This document shows, piece after piece, positions 51,311-63,783 of a stretch of DNA of 64,000 nucleotides. Both the position numbers and the translations under genes were made by a program. A model generated the notes under the pieces. The model was not told the DNA's origin. It saw only the letters and a list, made by a program, of their open reading frames with translations, and ran no database searches. The stretch is from Pelecanus crispus (lineage: Eukaryota; Chordata; Aves; Pelecaniformes; Pelecanidae): contig NC_134644.1 in the NCBI RefSeq assembly GCF_030463565.1, positions 151,243,967 through 151,307,966 on the forward strand, read 5' to 3'. The number at the start of each line of letters is the position of its first letter. The stretch's first letter is position 1.

Positions 51311-51490
51311 CTGTGCTTCTCTAAAAATGTAAGGTCCTAGTTCTTTCTTGTGCTCCAGAATCTTCTTTGCTTGTTCAGCTGGGATGTCAATCTGCAAAGC
51401 TGGGGGTACAGCGGAATTAATAAAGCAGTCAATAATAGCTGTGATCTTTTTTTGGACTGTGACATCATCACAATGAGAATGGCACAAGTC
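51311..51490 (-). CDS. RGS22: RGS22 coding exon, core of the last RGS domain
   Basis: This 180-base phase-0 exon between tttgtctttcag and gtaaga encodes DLCHSHCDDVTVQKKITAII, DCFINSAVPPALQIDIPAEQ, and AKKILEHKKELGPYIFREAQ. The spacing CFINS..PP.LQIDIP..QA..I..H...LGPY.FREAQ matches the middle of an RGS fold as found in RGS22. RGS domains bind activated G-alpha subunits; RGS22 is reported as testis-enriched and G-alpha-12/13-binding. Confidence 0.95.
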
Positions 51491-54436
51491 CTGAAAGACA
51501 AAAACCAGCATTTTCAGTCAATGGTGAGAGAGATGCAAGACCCTTTACAGGGGCCCAGTGATCAAAGAGTAATAGTCATACAAAAATAATTATACAATAG
51601 ATTTCTTCAGTATGTAGGACAAAATCCTTATAGCAAATGTGCATGGTCAAAGACATATTTAAGACATGAGTAGGACTTCTGGTTTGCAAATGCAGATATA
51701 TAGCAATCACTGCTTTTAGGTGATAATCTCTGCCTGCGTGTTCTGATGGAACAGGATAGTTTTTATCCTGCTTTCAGTCTAAGTATATTACGGGCAAATA
51801 AGAGGCATTTCTGAAAAGAGAAACACATCTGTGTGTGTGAAATGCAGTTTTTCACAATGAGCCTGCTATGACTAGCATAGCCATGGTAACTAAAAGACAA
51901 AGAAATGCTCTAAATGCTTCAAGAAAAGAGGGGAATTATTTAGAAGGTACAAGGTATTATAAGCAGGAATGTTGGCACAAGAGGGGACAATTTCAGCTAC
52001 CAGTACAATCTTCCATTCATGAAATCTTCTAGTTTCCCCATTCATTAAGATTTTCTGGTTTCCCAAAACCTCAGTGTTTGAAATAACTGTGCAGAACAAA
52101 ATACAAAACTTACAAGGGTGAGATCTCAAAGAAACACCGGGGGTTTTCTACTTTTTTTAATGTGATCCTATTGTTCTTGTAAAACCTGTTATTACTGTGT
52201 TTTCACACTATGACGATGCTACCATTGGACTTTGACAGGAAGAAAAAATAATTCAAAGAACTTCCTTCAAATTCTTTGAAAGACAAACTTTCCATCTATC
52301 TGTAAACATCAAGAAATTTCTATAACACTAGGAGATTATCACATGTATCTACTAAAGACACAATGAGCACTCTAGAGAATTTTCAGGAAGAGAGCTCTCT
52401 CAATGAAGAATGTGCATTTAGTTTTGGTATAGGAGGCTGGATATTTACTTTGCAAAGAAATTAAAAACAGGGCTTTTAACCAGAAATGTGGTATGTGAAA
52501 GAGCTGGCTTGTTTTATTATGAATAGTTTTTAGTTTTGTGAAGGAAAAGAAGAATGATAACAGCTACAATGAAGAAAGTAAAGCAATGCAGAAACATATT
52601 CAGTATATCCTAAGAATATATTATGGCTTCCTTCACTCATCTAGCATAGAAGAAAAGGCAGAGAGCTATAGTAAGAGGGAAGACAAACAAGCCATGTGAT
52701 ATGAAGGGGGATGAGACACGAGCATAGAGGAACAGATGGAAATGATCCACAGAGTTATAGTTCTTCATATTTGTTAAAAAAAAAATTTTTTTTTTTGTTT
52801 TTTGATTGTCCCAAGATGTGCCGCCAGCCCGATGGGTTACGAGGAGCAATGCAGTCATGGACTCCTAGAAGGAGTTCTGTCTAAACTGATGGCATGATAG
52901 GGCTCAGACAATACAAGTATGCACTGTGCAAAGTGCTGCCCACGTCTTTGGCAATATTCCTCCAGTTCAGCCTGACCCACAACACTCCTACTACTCCAGC
53001 CCTTTGCTTCTATAAAGAGCATCAACTGCCAACCATGACAAATCACATGCATGCAGAAATATGGTCAGATTGTACTTTTTCTTGATAAGAAGACAAATAA
53101 AATTAACATAAACGAAGGAGAGGGGGTGGGACATAAAACAGTGAAGGCTTTCTTCAGAGAGCAGATCCACAAAGAAAACAGTCTAAACTACACTCCACAT
53201 TAATTTGCAGAAAGTTTCCGTGTCCTGCACAATGTAGCAAATCTGAAAAAACATCAAATATTTTGGGAAGGATTTATGTCGTGGAACCTCAGGTGCCTTC
53301 ATGTCAAGTTTCTAGTCCAAGCTAGTCACTCTGTAACCAAAAGAGAGACAGCAGCAGCCCCAGAGAGCATTTCATCCGATGATTCCTCACTTGGGGATCA
53401 GAGACTCTGTGAGGAGGGGAGATTGCCCCCTTGAAACAGAGGAGCTTCAGCTTCTAAAGCAGACCCCAAATTCAAATGAGTAAAATTAAACAGTGAAAAT
53501 ACACCCACATGCCTGCAGCAGGGTCTCCAAGGGCTACTGCAGCATCCACTGTGTTTACCTCCTAATTTCTGAGCATGTTAGCTAACCTCATGCTCCCTGC
53601 CTGCCATGTGCACACAGGCTATGTTCAGGACCCCAGGAGGGGCTCTGCACTCTGGTAGCGCTTTTGCATCAGCAGTATCCCAGAGGCAAAAGGAACGAGG
53701 AACAAGTGAAAGACCCGTGGTGCCCCTGCATTCAGTCCAGGGTGCTATTAGGAGGCTGCGGTGTGATTTAAAGGCTCACTCCAGAGTTTTCCCATTGTGT
53801 TTCACCCCACACAGCAGCAATTTCACAAAGGGATGTGTATTTGGGAGAGAAGCAATCCCTGCTGACCTTCCCCATCACATTTCACCTTGGCCACATTCTC
53901 AGCTGCAGTCAAATGTGACTGTACAGACTGCAAGGGAGCTGGGGTCTGCATTGTACATGTAAGATTTTTAGATAGATACTATCTTTACATCTGTATATGT
54001 GATTGAATTTAAAAGTTTTCTCTGATTTTTGAGGGATTATCAAATTCAGCAATAATCTTATTATTTAACAGTATGTGACTATAAAGACAGAATGAACATT
54101 TTAGTGCTTGCATATTTTCTACTGCTTAATGGACATATACCAAAATCTGGGCATTAGCTAGTTACTAGTGTCCCTTTAGAGACTCAGAAGAATGTTACAG
54201 TTTGAAGAAGCATAAAGAAATAAAGGGATAATACATTCAAGTCATTAAAAATAGCTACCATTAAGAAGTGAGGATTTTCATTGAAGAAAAAACAGTTTAA
54301 ACAGTGAAAGAGGTTTTACTATGAACAAGAAAATGCCTAGAGATATTCTTGTTAAAATTCTCCTAATATGCAGTAATGGATGCATTTGCTTACAAATAGT
54401 AAATGATATTCTCCTTGCTCCATTTTATCACCATAC

Positions 54437-54598
54437 CTTATACTTCTGTACCTCTTGCCAAAAAAGCACTCCATTTTCCAGTAGGTCTCCCTTCAGTGAC
54501 ACAAAGCGTTGAAACTGATTTGCTGTCACTGGATTCAACAGCACTTTGCGGAAAGCAATTATTTCACTAGATGAAGAAACCCATTTATTGTCCACATG
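54437..54598 (-). CDS. RGS22: RGS22 coding exon, start of the last RGS domain
   Basis: This 162-base phase-0 exon is preceded by ctttttgacag and followed by gtatgg. It encodes HVDNKWVSSSSEIIAFRKVL, LNPVTANQFQRFVSLKGDLL and ENGVLFWQEVQKYK. FQRFVSLKGDLLENGVLFWQEVQKYK is a classic RGS-domain opening (helices 2-4) and joins in frame to DLCHSHC in the next exon. Confidence 0.95.
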
Positions 54599-57137
54599 CT
54601 GTCAAAAAGAAGAAATAAATGCACCAAATAAACTTTGTTTCAAAAAGCAATAACAAAGGCATTAGTTAGCGTAAGCTGTCTGATTCTTATCTTTGCACTG
54701 ACCCTAACTTTCAGTAGTTTATGAGTTTATGACATGGATACAATAGAATGTGGCAAGGTTTCATTTCTTTCTTTCCTTCTTTTTTCTTTTTTTTTTTTTT
54801 CCAGTTTGGTTTGGGCAACATTTTTTTGGAAGACGTGATGGGAGAGGAAACGACTGACAATGATTTAGACCATATGACTACATACTATAAAGTATGGAAA
54901 CAGCTATTGTTATTGATTATGGCAACAGGCTACTTTTCTAGAGAACAGTTTGAGTTTTGTGCAAACAAACAACAAAGAAAAAGGAACAGACAAACCACAT
55001 AGCTTAAAGTTGTAAAATGCTTCTGACAGGGATCTCACCAACAAAATGAGCTTTGAAATGTGTTGCCATGATCACCAACAGAAGCCGGAGAGTTTGCTCT
55101 CTGTGGAATAAAGCTGCCAATAGTAAAATAGAATTTAAAGTCATCGAGACATTTTGGAAATCCTCTTGCCACAAAGCACAGAGCGGTAGGCAGCCAGGAA
55201 AGGGTGGAGAAAGAAAGATGGCTTATGCAGGGACAGTTTGTTTGAAACGAAGTTCAGGCTGGCCTGCCTTCCTGAACAAACAGTTCTTGTGCTGTCACTG
55301 AGGAGCAAGCCAACCCCCCCCCCCAACTTTATTATCAGATGGATGAATGAAAACTGTCTTCTAACAGTGGTATAAAACTCTTTAAAGTCCTGGAGGGATG
55401 GAGTGCTGTTCAGTGGTCAGCATGGGACAGAAACAGTTTTAATTGCTGCAGACAGTCCTGGAACTCTAACCTGATTCTAAGCAGAAAGTCTTTCTGCAGC
55501 TTCTGTTAAAAACAGGGATTCACTCTGTCCTGCCGCAGAGCCTGCCAGGGATGAGAGCCTACCCTTGTGAGAGGGTGGGTGGTGGTTGTCCAAAGCGTCC
55601 TTTGGTGAGAATAAAGTCAGCTCAACTTAGTAAGGTGGCATCTTCTCAGCCCTCTTCCAGTTCTCCAAACACGTTCTATCCCCCGTGTCCAGGACTTAGG
55701 CAACTTTTGGGAAAAATTATTTCTGGGGCATACTCATAAAGGGAAGAACAATACATTGCTCCCACTCCTATACTAATACATGAACACTGCTTATTTTATG
55801 GGTCAACAACCTTGAAGCAGAACATGGAAAATAACCATCTTCCTGACAAACAGACAAAGGGAAAACTCAGTTAACAGAACCCACATGCACTTTGGATCCC
55901 TTCTGAGCTAATGGTTTGTATGGATAATTGGTGACCGGGTCTCCGGTTTGATTTCAACAGACAATAAAAGTTCAACTGAATAAATGTACACAACTTGTAT
56001 GTTGGCAATCACAAAGAGTTCACTGCTCTTCAAGAGCTACAAACTGGCAAACATCTGATGAAATGTATTATTACAAAGGTTTAAGATGTTTAAAATTGAT
56101 ATTATCTCAGTACTGTAAGATTAAAATACAATTCTAAATGAAACAGATACTGTGAGATATGATTAAACCTGCCCACTCCACTGCATACTTCACATTCCCT
56201 TTTGTGTCTGCACGTAATCCACTCGCAATAATAAATAAACTACCAGATGCTGGAATGAACAGCTTGTCCCAATAAGTCCACTGCATGCAAAATACAGATA
56301 AATGTGAATTAAAGGTACAATACCAGTTTGAGGAGGGTTAAGAGTGCTCCAAAGCCTGGGACAAGAGAATGTTTTTTTCAATTACGACCTCTCTAGCCAG
56401 GAAGGGAGAGAAATTTACCGTGAACATCCAGCAGGGAGCTAAATTCACCAGTAATGTGAGTAATCAGTCCACTGTAGCCAATACAATCATGCCTTCTTTT
56501 GACAGCATTACATTTGGGCCTCACACTGTCAGCAGGGAAATTGTAAAGGATATGCAAGGTCCAAACAGAAAAGACAGTGAAACTGCAGACGCAAGAGACA
56601 CAGTAAACTTCACTTGCCTTCCACATCCTAGCTGTCTTCTTTTTTTGGCATGGAAGATCTTCAGTTATGTCCCTTACCTAAGGTTGAACAAAAGATTATA
56701 ACTGTATTTTTTAACTCTTTTTGTTTCATATTCAGCCCTCCAGTGATTGAGACCACAGTGGTAGAATAGTTGATATATCTTCATTTGGATCTTTATACCT
56801 GAAACTTGATGTGGACCCACACTGAATGCCATCCCTTGTTCAGCTATAAATGAGCACGTGCTCATTAAGACTGGGGAATTAGAGAAGACAAGAGGCAATG
56901 GCAGGCAAACTGCACTCTTGCACTGGTTTACCTTACCCATAACGTTCTGAGTGACCACTTATGTTGGGAACAGATTTTGGGCTATAATTCTTTTTTTTTT
57001 AATGAAATGTTTTTAGTTTCAGAAATATCAGAAATACAGGCTTGATCCTGCAGCTTCTTTGTAGCAAAAATACACCTCAAATCAAGGGCAGATTTTCTGA
57101 ATAAGGACTACATGGCATGCCCACAGTGTTTGGTCAC

Positions 57138-57218
57138 TGTGAAATATGAAGCCAAGTGGAGAATGTCATCTGGTTTCATTTCTTCTAAAATACATTCTTC
57201 AAAGGACCTTTTCATCCT
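57138..57218 (-). CDS. RGS22: Tentative RGS22 exon
   Basis: A well-formed acceptor (ctttcttactgcaaatgcag) precedes an open phase-0 stretch reading RMKRSFEECILEEMKPDDIL and HLASYFT. A short helical linker is expected between the exons at 58.5 and 54.4 kb, and the MK..EE.L pattern suits it. The donor proposed (ACA/gtgacc) is weak and the frame meets TAG about 40 bases further on. It may be a decoy. Confidence 0.3.
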
Positions 57219-58509
57219 CTGCATTTGCAGTAAGAAAGAGAAAAGAGCAGTCAGACATAAATGGAAAAGGAAAAGACCGAAAGCTCATTAGAAGTATGTA
57301 TTTCCTGTAAACTGTTTATTGGAGTTGAATACAGCATTTCCCAAACTGCATGGGCTACTCTCCCTGCCAGCACAGTGCAGCAGGTGCAAGAGGAGGCATG
57401 ATCTAGCTTCCAGACCTGGAAGCAGCTTAGCCTTATTGCATGGTTTTGTGCCACAGCTCGTAAAGGAGGCAGAGTTCAGCTAAAAAAAGGGCAGAGGGTT
57501 AGGAAATTTTGCTTTAACATAATCATTAGTAAAATTACAATTTGCCTTATCAGAACCTATGGTTTTCAGATTGCTTAGTGCTCTGAATCAATTAAAAGGA
57601 TCCAGTTCAAATGCACATCTGACAACACTTCTGACAACCTTCTTGGTGTTAAAAAGATCACTGAAAACAAGTTTTATGAATCAATGCAGTCTGCCTATGT
57701 GTCTGCTTGGTGGAACTGTCAAGTTTCCTTCTACTATGACGTTCACATTTCAGAGCTTTTGTGGAAGTGCAAAAAAACAAGTCTTTTTTGCATCTGTCAC
57801 CAGCAGGATGATCTCCCTACGCAGATCCCAGTCAAAGGCACTCTCATAAAAGGCAGATGTTAGCTCTGCCCATTCCCCAGTCTTTCTAATGAGCCAGCAG
57901 GAGTGAAAGGCTTCTCGTTCCCAGTTTTCTGGCAACTTTCTGAAGTAACCAATTGGAAGCAAGGCTTGTGGCAGTTAGCCTCACCACTCAGCAGAATTTC
58001 ACAACTCCTGGAGTCATTTTTACGGGCACTGTAGCTCCAGATGGGAGAATATGGACAGCATGAGAGAGAGAGAGGGGCGGGGGGGAATACAGTGTGGGAA
58101 GCCCACTCATTTGCTTGTGTTCTTGGCCCCTTGGGCAAATCCTTTACACAAAACAGCATTTCTTATGTATGCAAGTGTATGGCTAGGGCAGAATGGCATA
58201 TGGAGAGTGCAGCACTACAGCAAAGATTAGTTTACTCCCCTGGCAGCCTGGCTGGCAGCAGAGCTAACACCACCTCCTTCAGATTTAGGATCTAACAATA
58301 ATACTGTCAGCCAGACTAAGCCTTCAAAGGAACTGCCTTCACAATTATCAAGATAAATGCTTCAACCTGTACACACTAGAGCATCTCTTTCAATGTAAAC
58401 TGAATGTGAGTTGCGGGCTGCTTTTCCTCCGAACCATTTTATCCCAATGGTAAATTATGAGCCAAACAAAAAACAATGCTGGATGTGTTGCTGCTGTTAA
58501 AAAAATTAC

Positions 58510-58668
58510 CTTTGCTTGTCCCTCCGCCCCATGGTGCTCATCTGCCAGGAACAATGGCAGCCATTGTTCTTCTAATCTCTTCTGGACGCATTGCTGAATT
58601 TCTAGCAGAACCACTGCCGAAAGTCGATCATGAAGTATTTGTCCCCATCCTCCACCTGAATGCATTAG
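58510..58668 (-). CDS. RGS22: RGS22 coding exon, second half of an internal RGS domain
   Basis: This 159-base phase-0 exon runs from ggattgcttag to gtaatt. It encodes LMHSGGGWGQILHDRLSAVV, LLEIQQCVQKRLEEQWLPLF and LADEHHGAEGQAK. The alternative acceptor thirteen bases downstream (gcattcag) would be out of frame with the previous exon and create a stop, so the upstream AG is chosen. The GGWG.ILHD.LS..VLLEIQ..VQ.RLE..WLP.FLA pattern matches RGS22. Confidence 0.93.
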
Positions 58669-59277
58669 CTAAGCAATCCAAATACAATAACACATGACAT
58701 AAACTTTTGTGTATACCAAAAGTCCTTTATCTCTCTACATCCTTGATTTAGCAAAGCATGGGCTTAACTGTAAGCAAAGCATTTAATGCATGCTTACCCA
58801 AGGCTCACATGTACTTTTCATAAAAGGGAACAGATTACATTTGTCCCTACCTATAATAGAATACAGACTCTGGCAAATAATACTCCAGCTTGACCGAGTA
58901 AATTTCCTAAGTATCAAGATATATCAGAGCTCAGACTTGCTGTCTGTGGCTTTACTGACATACTAAAATAGAAAGCTGGAACAAGTCATTCTGCCTGAAA
59001 GCCATTTTTACACTTTTTTCTGAGCTGTGTTGTGCATGCTCTGGCTGCGGCCTCAGATCAGGATTTAAGAGAGATGTTCTGTAAGGACAGGGGAGGAAGA
59101 GCCTGAACAGGAAGGAGCGGATGCCCACAACCAGAACAGGACCAGATTTCTGGCCAAAAATATAGGTAAGATTTGAGGAGATAGCTTGAGGAAAAGCTGG
59201 AGTAAAGCTGCTTATGGACTTTTATCTCAGTCACATTCAGTGTAATTGTTCTTTATGAATGGTTTTGTAAGTCGTAC

Positions 59278-59440
59278 CTGTTCTTGTTGTTCTCTGGTAG
59301 CTGGGCTGTTGGGTCCAAAGAAGTATTTTTTGTTTAAGTACTTGTTTTTAATGTCCTTAGATTTTTCCTCCCTTTTTTCTTTATCCTTGTGGAACATCTT
59401 TCTGAACTGTTCAATATCTAGCCAGCACATGAGATCCATG
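59278..59440 (-). CDS. RGS22: RGS22 coding exon, internal RGS domain
   Basis: This 163-base exon runs from aatttgtttgtag to gtacga. The opening C completes a serine codon with the AG left by the previous exon. It encodes MDLMCWLDIEQFRKMFHKDK and, after a charged stretch, KSKDIKNKYLNKKYFFGPNS and PATREQQEQ. CWLDIEQFR and KDIKNKYLNKKYFFGPNSPA are strong RGS22 signatures within its internal RGS domain. Confidence 0.95.
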
Positions 59441-61349
59441 CTACAAACAAATTTAAACAGAATGTTATTTCAATATTGAGTTAATTTCATCAATGTTCTA
59501 GGGAGTTATTAGCTTAACCACAAGCCACCGAAGTGTTGAGGTCCTAAACACCAGGTCAGATTGGACTGAAATTTTATGTCATTTTTTCTTTGCTAGTACC
59601 ATCTGGTGAGACCGTGGCACTTGCTGAACAGGCAGACCAAACACACATCTTAGGGATCTCATTTAGGATCCCTTCTGGGGTACCCTGAAAGGAGTAACCT
59701 CCTCAATGTGCCGCTGCTAAATCCAGCAGGGACTGTGAGCCAGAGCCATAGTACAGAGCTCACAGAAAGAATGAAAAATGAAACAGATGAGAATTTCACG
59801 CAGTACTGAGGCTGTGAGCCACCAAGACAAGTCAACACCTCCTGTTCTGCCTCCTCGTCGTATCGCCTGAGAAAGGAGCAGGGATGACAGCTGGGAACTC
59901 AGCCCCAGAAATCACCCCCTTCCTACCCCATGTGAAGTACTTGAGCTTAAATCAGTCCACAGTCAAGCAGACAAAACCAATTTATGGTAAACTTTGTTTC
60001 TAGGGCTTTTTGTGGGCTGCCTTTTCATAAATTACTGATTCTACTACTTATTTCATTATTCATAGTAACTGACAAATAACCTCCATATGCAACTCCTGAT
60101 CTATGTATTGTTCATCATCATTTGAGTGTATACTATCAATTTAAGTTTGTTTTAATGGAACATATATTGGTTTTGTTCTTTAAACCAGAGAACAGAATAA
60201 GTGACATACCTACAATTTCAGTTTAATTTATATGACTGTTTTCTGATAGTATCTTATTAGCTGAACCTTTGTGAGCATTTTAATGAGGACATTCACTGTA
60301 TTTGCAGCAGGAAATATGAAACATTAAATTCAGACAAATATGTTTCATTTTTCCATTCAGTTAATAACCAGCTTTTTCAAAGCATTAACCTATGAGTAAA
60401 ACTTTCAAAAGCATCTGACTAATTTAAGAACAGATATCCCCCTTTCAAAAGTCTTTTGAGACCCTTACAGACCTAACTTCTATTGAGACTGAAATTCCTT
60501 CATTTGCTAGTTCATCACGATGTGAAGAAGTTCACCCAAATGCAAGTGATCCAAGTTACTGTGGTTTATGGAGTTACTCCCTCACATCTACCTATGACAA
60601 CAGATCAAATATGTCCATCTTATTTAAAAAGCAAAATATATAATCTTAAAGTGTGTTAGGTTAAACCATTTACAGTGGTGGCTTATCCTAGCATACTCTA
60701 CTTTTTCCTTTCAACAGATCAGGAGCATGTGCATAGTCAGTTAGACTGGCAAGACTAACGAGAGGTAACCCACTAACCCAAAGTAACATAAACTGTCCTG
60801 CAATTGTGTGAATATATCCTATATATTTAACAAAATGTTAATTAATGGAACTTTGTTTAGTTTCTTACCAGAATTTGTGCCCAGGTACTCAGCAGCCTGT
60901 CCTTCCTGAAACTTGGATCACTTACAACTGGGCACTAACATGACCATAAATTTTGATGAAGAGGCAAATGACACATTTGTTGTTTTTTGCTGAAGTTTTC
61001 CAGACTGCATTAGTTCTAGGACCCCTTCAGCTTATAGTACCATCAAGCACCTTTACTGTAGTATGCCAGCTGGACTTCAGAGTTACTAGGTCTGGACCCA
61101 GCTCTAAAACACTGGTTTGTGAGACTTTTTCAAATGTTTTTCTTCATTATGAACTTTTACAAAAGAAGTTTCTCCATAAATTAAACTTTCTCTGCCTGGC
61201 TCTATCACTTATGATGGGACTTGTGTGATTAACAGAGAGGCAGGAAGTCCCAGAGGCAATTCAGCATACCTGTCCAGGACCTCACCCTAGCCAGTGACCT
61301 GTTCTCTGACAATTCCTACCATTTCCCCAGTTAGAGAGGAACTCTAGAC

Positions 61350-61544
61350 CAGTAGTCTCCAAAGTGGGGTGTGCACACCCCAGGGGCTGTGCAAGACGAT
61401 TCATTGGGGGCAGGAAGAAAATATTAGAACTTCAGTAGCACATGTATATAATTTATTAAAAAATGAATATACATATATTGAGAGTGCATGCTCAAAGATT
61501 TTTTAGTGATGGGGTGCATGATCAAAAAAGTTTGGAGACCACTG
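61350..61544. mobile_element. hAT-type MITE with 8 bp target duplication
   Basis: This 195-base element begins CAGTAGTCTCCAAA and ends TTTGGAGACCACTG, near-perfect terminal inverted repeats of 14 bases starting CAG and ending CTG as in hAT transposons. It is flanked by ctctagac (61,342-61,349) and gtctagac (61,545-61,552), an 8 bp target-site duplication with one mismatch, the length typical of hAT. It contains no open frame, so it is non-autonomous. It lies in an RGS22 intron. Confidence 0.85.
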
Positions 61545-62589
61545 GTCTAGACAACTAACTCAGAAGTCACTTGACCGTAGGCACCCACAGCATAAGAATC
61601 TCCATCTGAACTCATTACCTACAGTGTTTTTGTAGTCAATGAGCAGAAATAGCCATCTTCAGGAATGATCAGTCTAAACTGGTTTTAGATGTTACCTTCA
61701 GAATTAGAACAATTGTGTCCAGCAGTGTGTATTTCTCTCTCTGACTACAAAGGGAGCCTATGATGATAAGCAGAAGTGGTGACATTGAGTCTTGGCTAGA
61801 GGAATCCTGTGCTGGATGTCCATCTCTGGACACTTTTGAAAAAGGTGACCAATATCCAATCTAAAACGATAGCAGTGCTTGACTAGAAGCAAAAGACAAT
61901 ATGCAAAGTTCATGGGAACCCAGGTTAAAGGAAGAAAGTGACAATTTAAGGACTTGCCAGCAGTTACTTAAAAAGTATATTTGCCTTTTCCTAAAACAGG
62001 AGAGAGATTAGTGTGGGGCTTTGGGGAAAAAATAAAGGTGGAAAACTCACATTTACGCCTGCTAGAACTTCTGTTTTGATCTTCATTTTTAAACAAATGG
62101 GCTTACTTTTTCAAAAACCCTGCAAAAACTGTATCTGCTATGAGCTGGTACTTAATTCTTTTCAGATCAGTGCAAACCAAACACAAAACTGCGGTTGCTC
62201 TCACACTGTGAGAATAACGTGGCTGTCTTCTATTTGTACATTTTTATAACATCCAGCTTTAATTTTTAAAATGTACTAAATTGAATCTGCACTAAAATAG
62301 AGAAATTTTTACTTATTATAGGCTAATTGCTCTACTCGGGGGGTTGCCACTAATCAAAGCAGAAACTGAAAGCAGAACTGTAGTACAAACACGTTATGAC
62401 AGGAGAAATTTTACCCCAAAAACATTAAGACAATTCAGTTGTCTGAACAATGTGCATGTGTATTTCATAAATATACAAATATATTTTTAAAAAGACTAAA
62501 ATCTGTGAACATTTAGATAGCCAAGATCCCCAGCAAAGATTTCCTCTGAAATTAGAAATGGGTAAAATAATAATAATGAAGAAATGTAC

Positions 62590-62756
62590 CTGGCAGAATG
62601 CTCATTAAGAAAAGCCCAGAACTGTTCTAACTTCTCTTCGTTGTGGATCAGGTCAGATAGATTAGGACCTGCCAATTCTTTGGGAACTTGATGCAAGTGC
62701 TGATCTTCTTTGAGGGCATCAGGGCAGGATGGCAGACCAGTGTCAGCAACAGTACT
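62590..62756 (-). CDS. RGS22: RGS22 coding exon, start of an internal RGS domain
   Basis: This 167-base exon runs from tttcttccctcag to gtacat. It encodes STVADTGLPSCPDALKEDQH, LHQVPKELAGPNLSDLIHNE and EKLEQFWAFLNEHSA, leaving AG that pairs with C of the next exon to give Ser. LSDLI..EEKLEQFWAFLNEHSAS followed by CWLDIEQFR is the normal opening of an RGS domain. Confidence 0.93.
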
Positions 62757-63288
62757 CTGAGGGAAGAAATTATTTCACTTGCATAACTACTTTTTTCATC
62801 TCTATATTTTGCTCAGTCTAATAATCCTTGCATTAGATAACTTCTCTCTCTGTAGAACAGCTTTTTGATTGCTGAGAAAATAAATCAAGTTAAGGCTCCA
62901 GCTCTTAATCAGCTTTAGTTTTATGTTTGCTTTAAACATACCAGTGCATGCAGGTTCCATAATGAAATTAACAAATGTATACCTGTAGTTTACTTGAAAT
63001 TGAGGTATTTACTCAAGATTAAGGGCCCAAAATACATTCCAAAGACTTTAGTGGAAATTGTCTCATTGACTCCAATCATACAGTGGTCTGATGTTGATGT
63101 AACTGATGGAAGACCTGTATTTGTAATTAACACAACGGCTGTCAATCATTCCCCCAAATGAATGGTAGAAATCGGACTACTTGCTTCTCCAAAATGGCAT
63201 GTAGTCAGTCTTTCATTGCTGATACTCAAAGTGTTAACCCTCTCTGATAGAAAAAGAGTTTGTTTTTGTTAGTAGGTACTTGTCTTAC

Positions 63289-63381
63289 CTCATCCTTCTT
63301 GGAACCACTCTCTTGATGCAAAGCCTGGAGCTTTCTAAAGTACACGGAGTCCAGCTGTCGAGTTTCTTCCACCAACTCCAC
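63289..63381 (-). CDS. RGS22: RGS22 coding exon
   Basis: This 93-base phase-0 exon between tatttttattag and gtaaga encodes VELVEETRQLDSVYFRKLQA and LHQESGSKKDE. It is a charged helical linker before the internal RGS domain. The splice phases agree with both neighbouring exons. Confidence 0.85.
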
Positions 63382-63676
63382 CTAATAAAAATAATATCTT
63401 ATGTCATCCCTACAGTACACATTATAGAAAGATGGAGAACTGGACAGGCACCTTGCCAGTGACAGTGGATAGAAAAGAATCCGTTCGCCAGTAATGAGAC
63501 TGATGTTTAGAAGACACTAGAAGCCATATCCTTGTGACAAACAATTCAATTAACAGCTCTGGTAGAACAAAATTTTCAGATCTGTGTAGATCACATGTAG
63601 ATTTCTACAGAACACCACTAAATAACCTAACTATATCTTTAAGAATAGAACTTTGTATTTTAAAAGTTGTTAAATT

Positions 63677-63736
63677 ATATTGTGTATGTAATATATTGTG
63701 TATATTGTGTATATATGACATTGTGTATATTGTGTC
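63677..63736 (+). repeat. TG/TA-rich tandem repeat next to an RGS22 exon
   Basis: Repeated tattgtgta-type units. On the transcribed strand it is a CA/TA-rich run that begins about nine bases after the donor of the 39-base exon. Confidence 0.75.
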
Positions 63737-63744
63737 AGACTTAC

Positions 63745-63783
63745 CTGATTGCCTATAACAGCAAATTGTATGTCAAAGTGCCA
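63745..63783 (-). CDS. RGS22: RGS22 short coding exon (39 bases)
   Basis: The minus strand shows tttttctgcttcgcag, then 13 codons reading WHFDIQFAVIGNQ, then gtaagt. It is in phase 0 and joins VELVEETRQ of the next exon. Strong splice sites on both sides and conserved frame support it despite its small size. Further RGS22 exons lie beyond the window's right edge. Confidence 0.8.

Noticed and set aside
55141-58159. Several 60-110 codon frames on both strands in RGS22 introns
   Set aside because: They have no splice signals at suitable places, no recognisable domains, and composition like random AT-rich intron.
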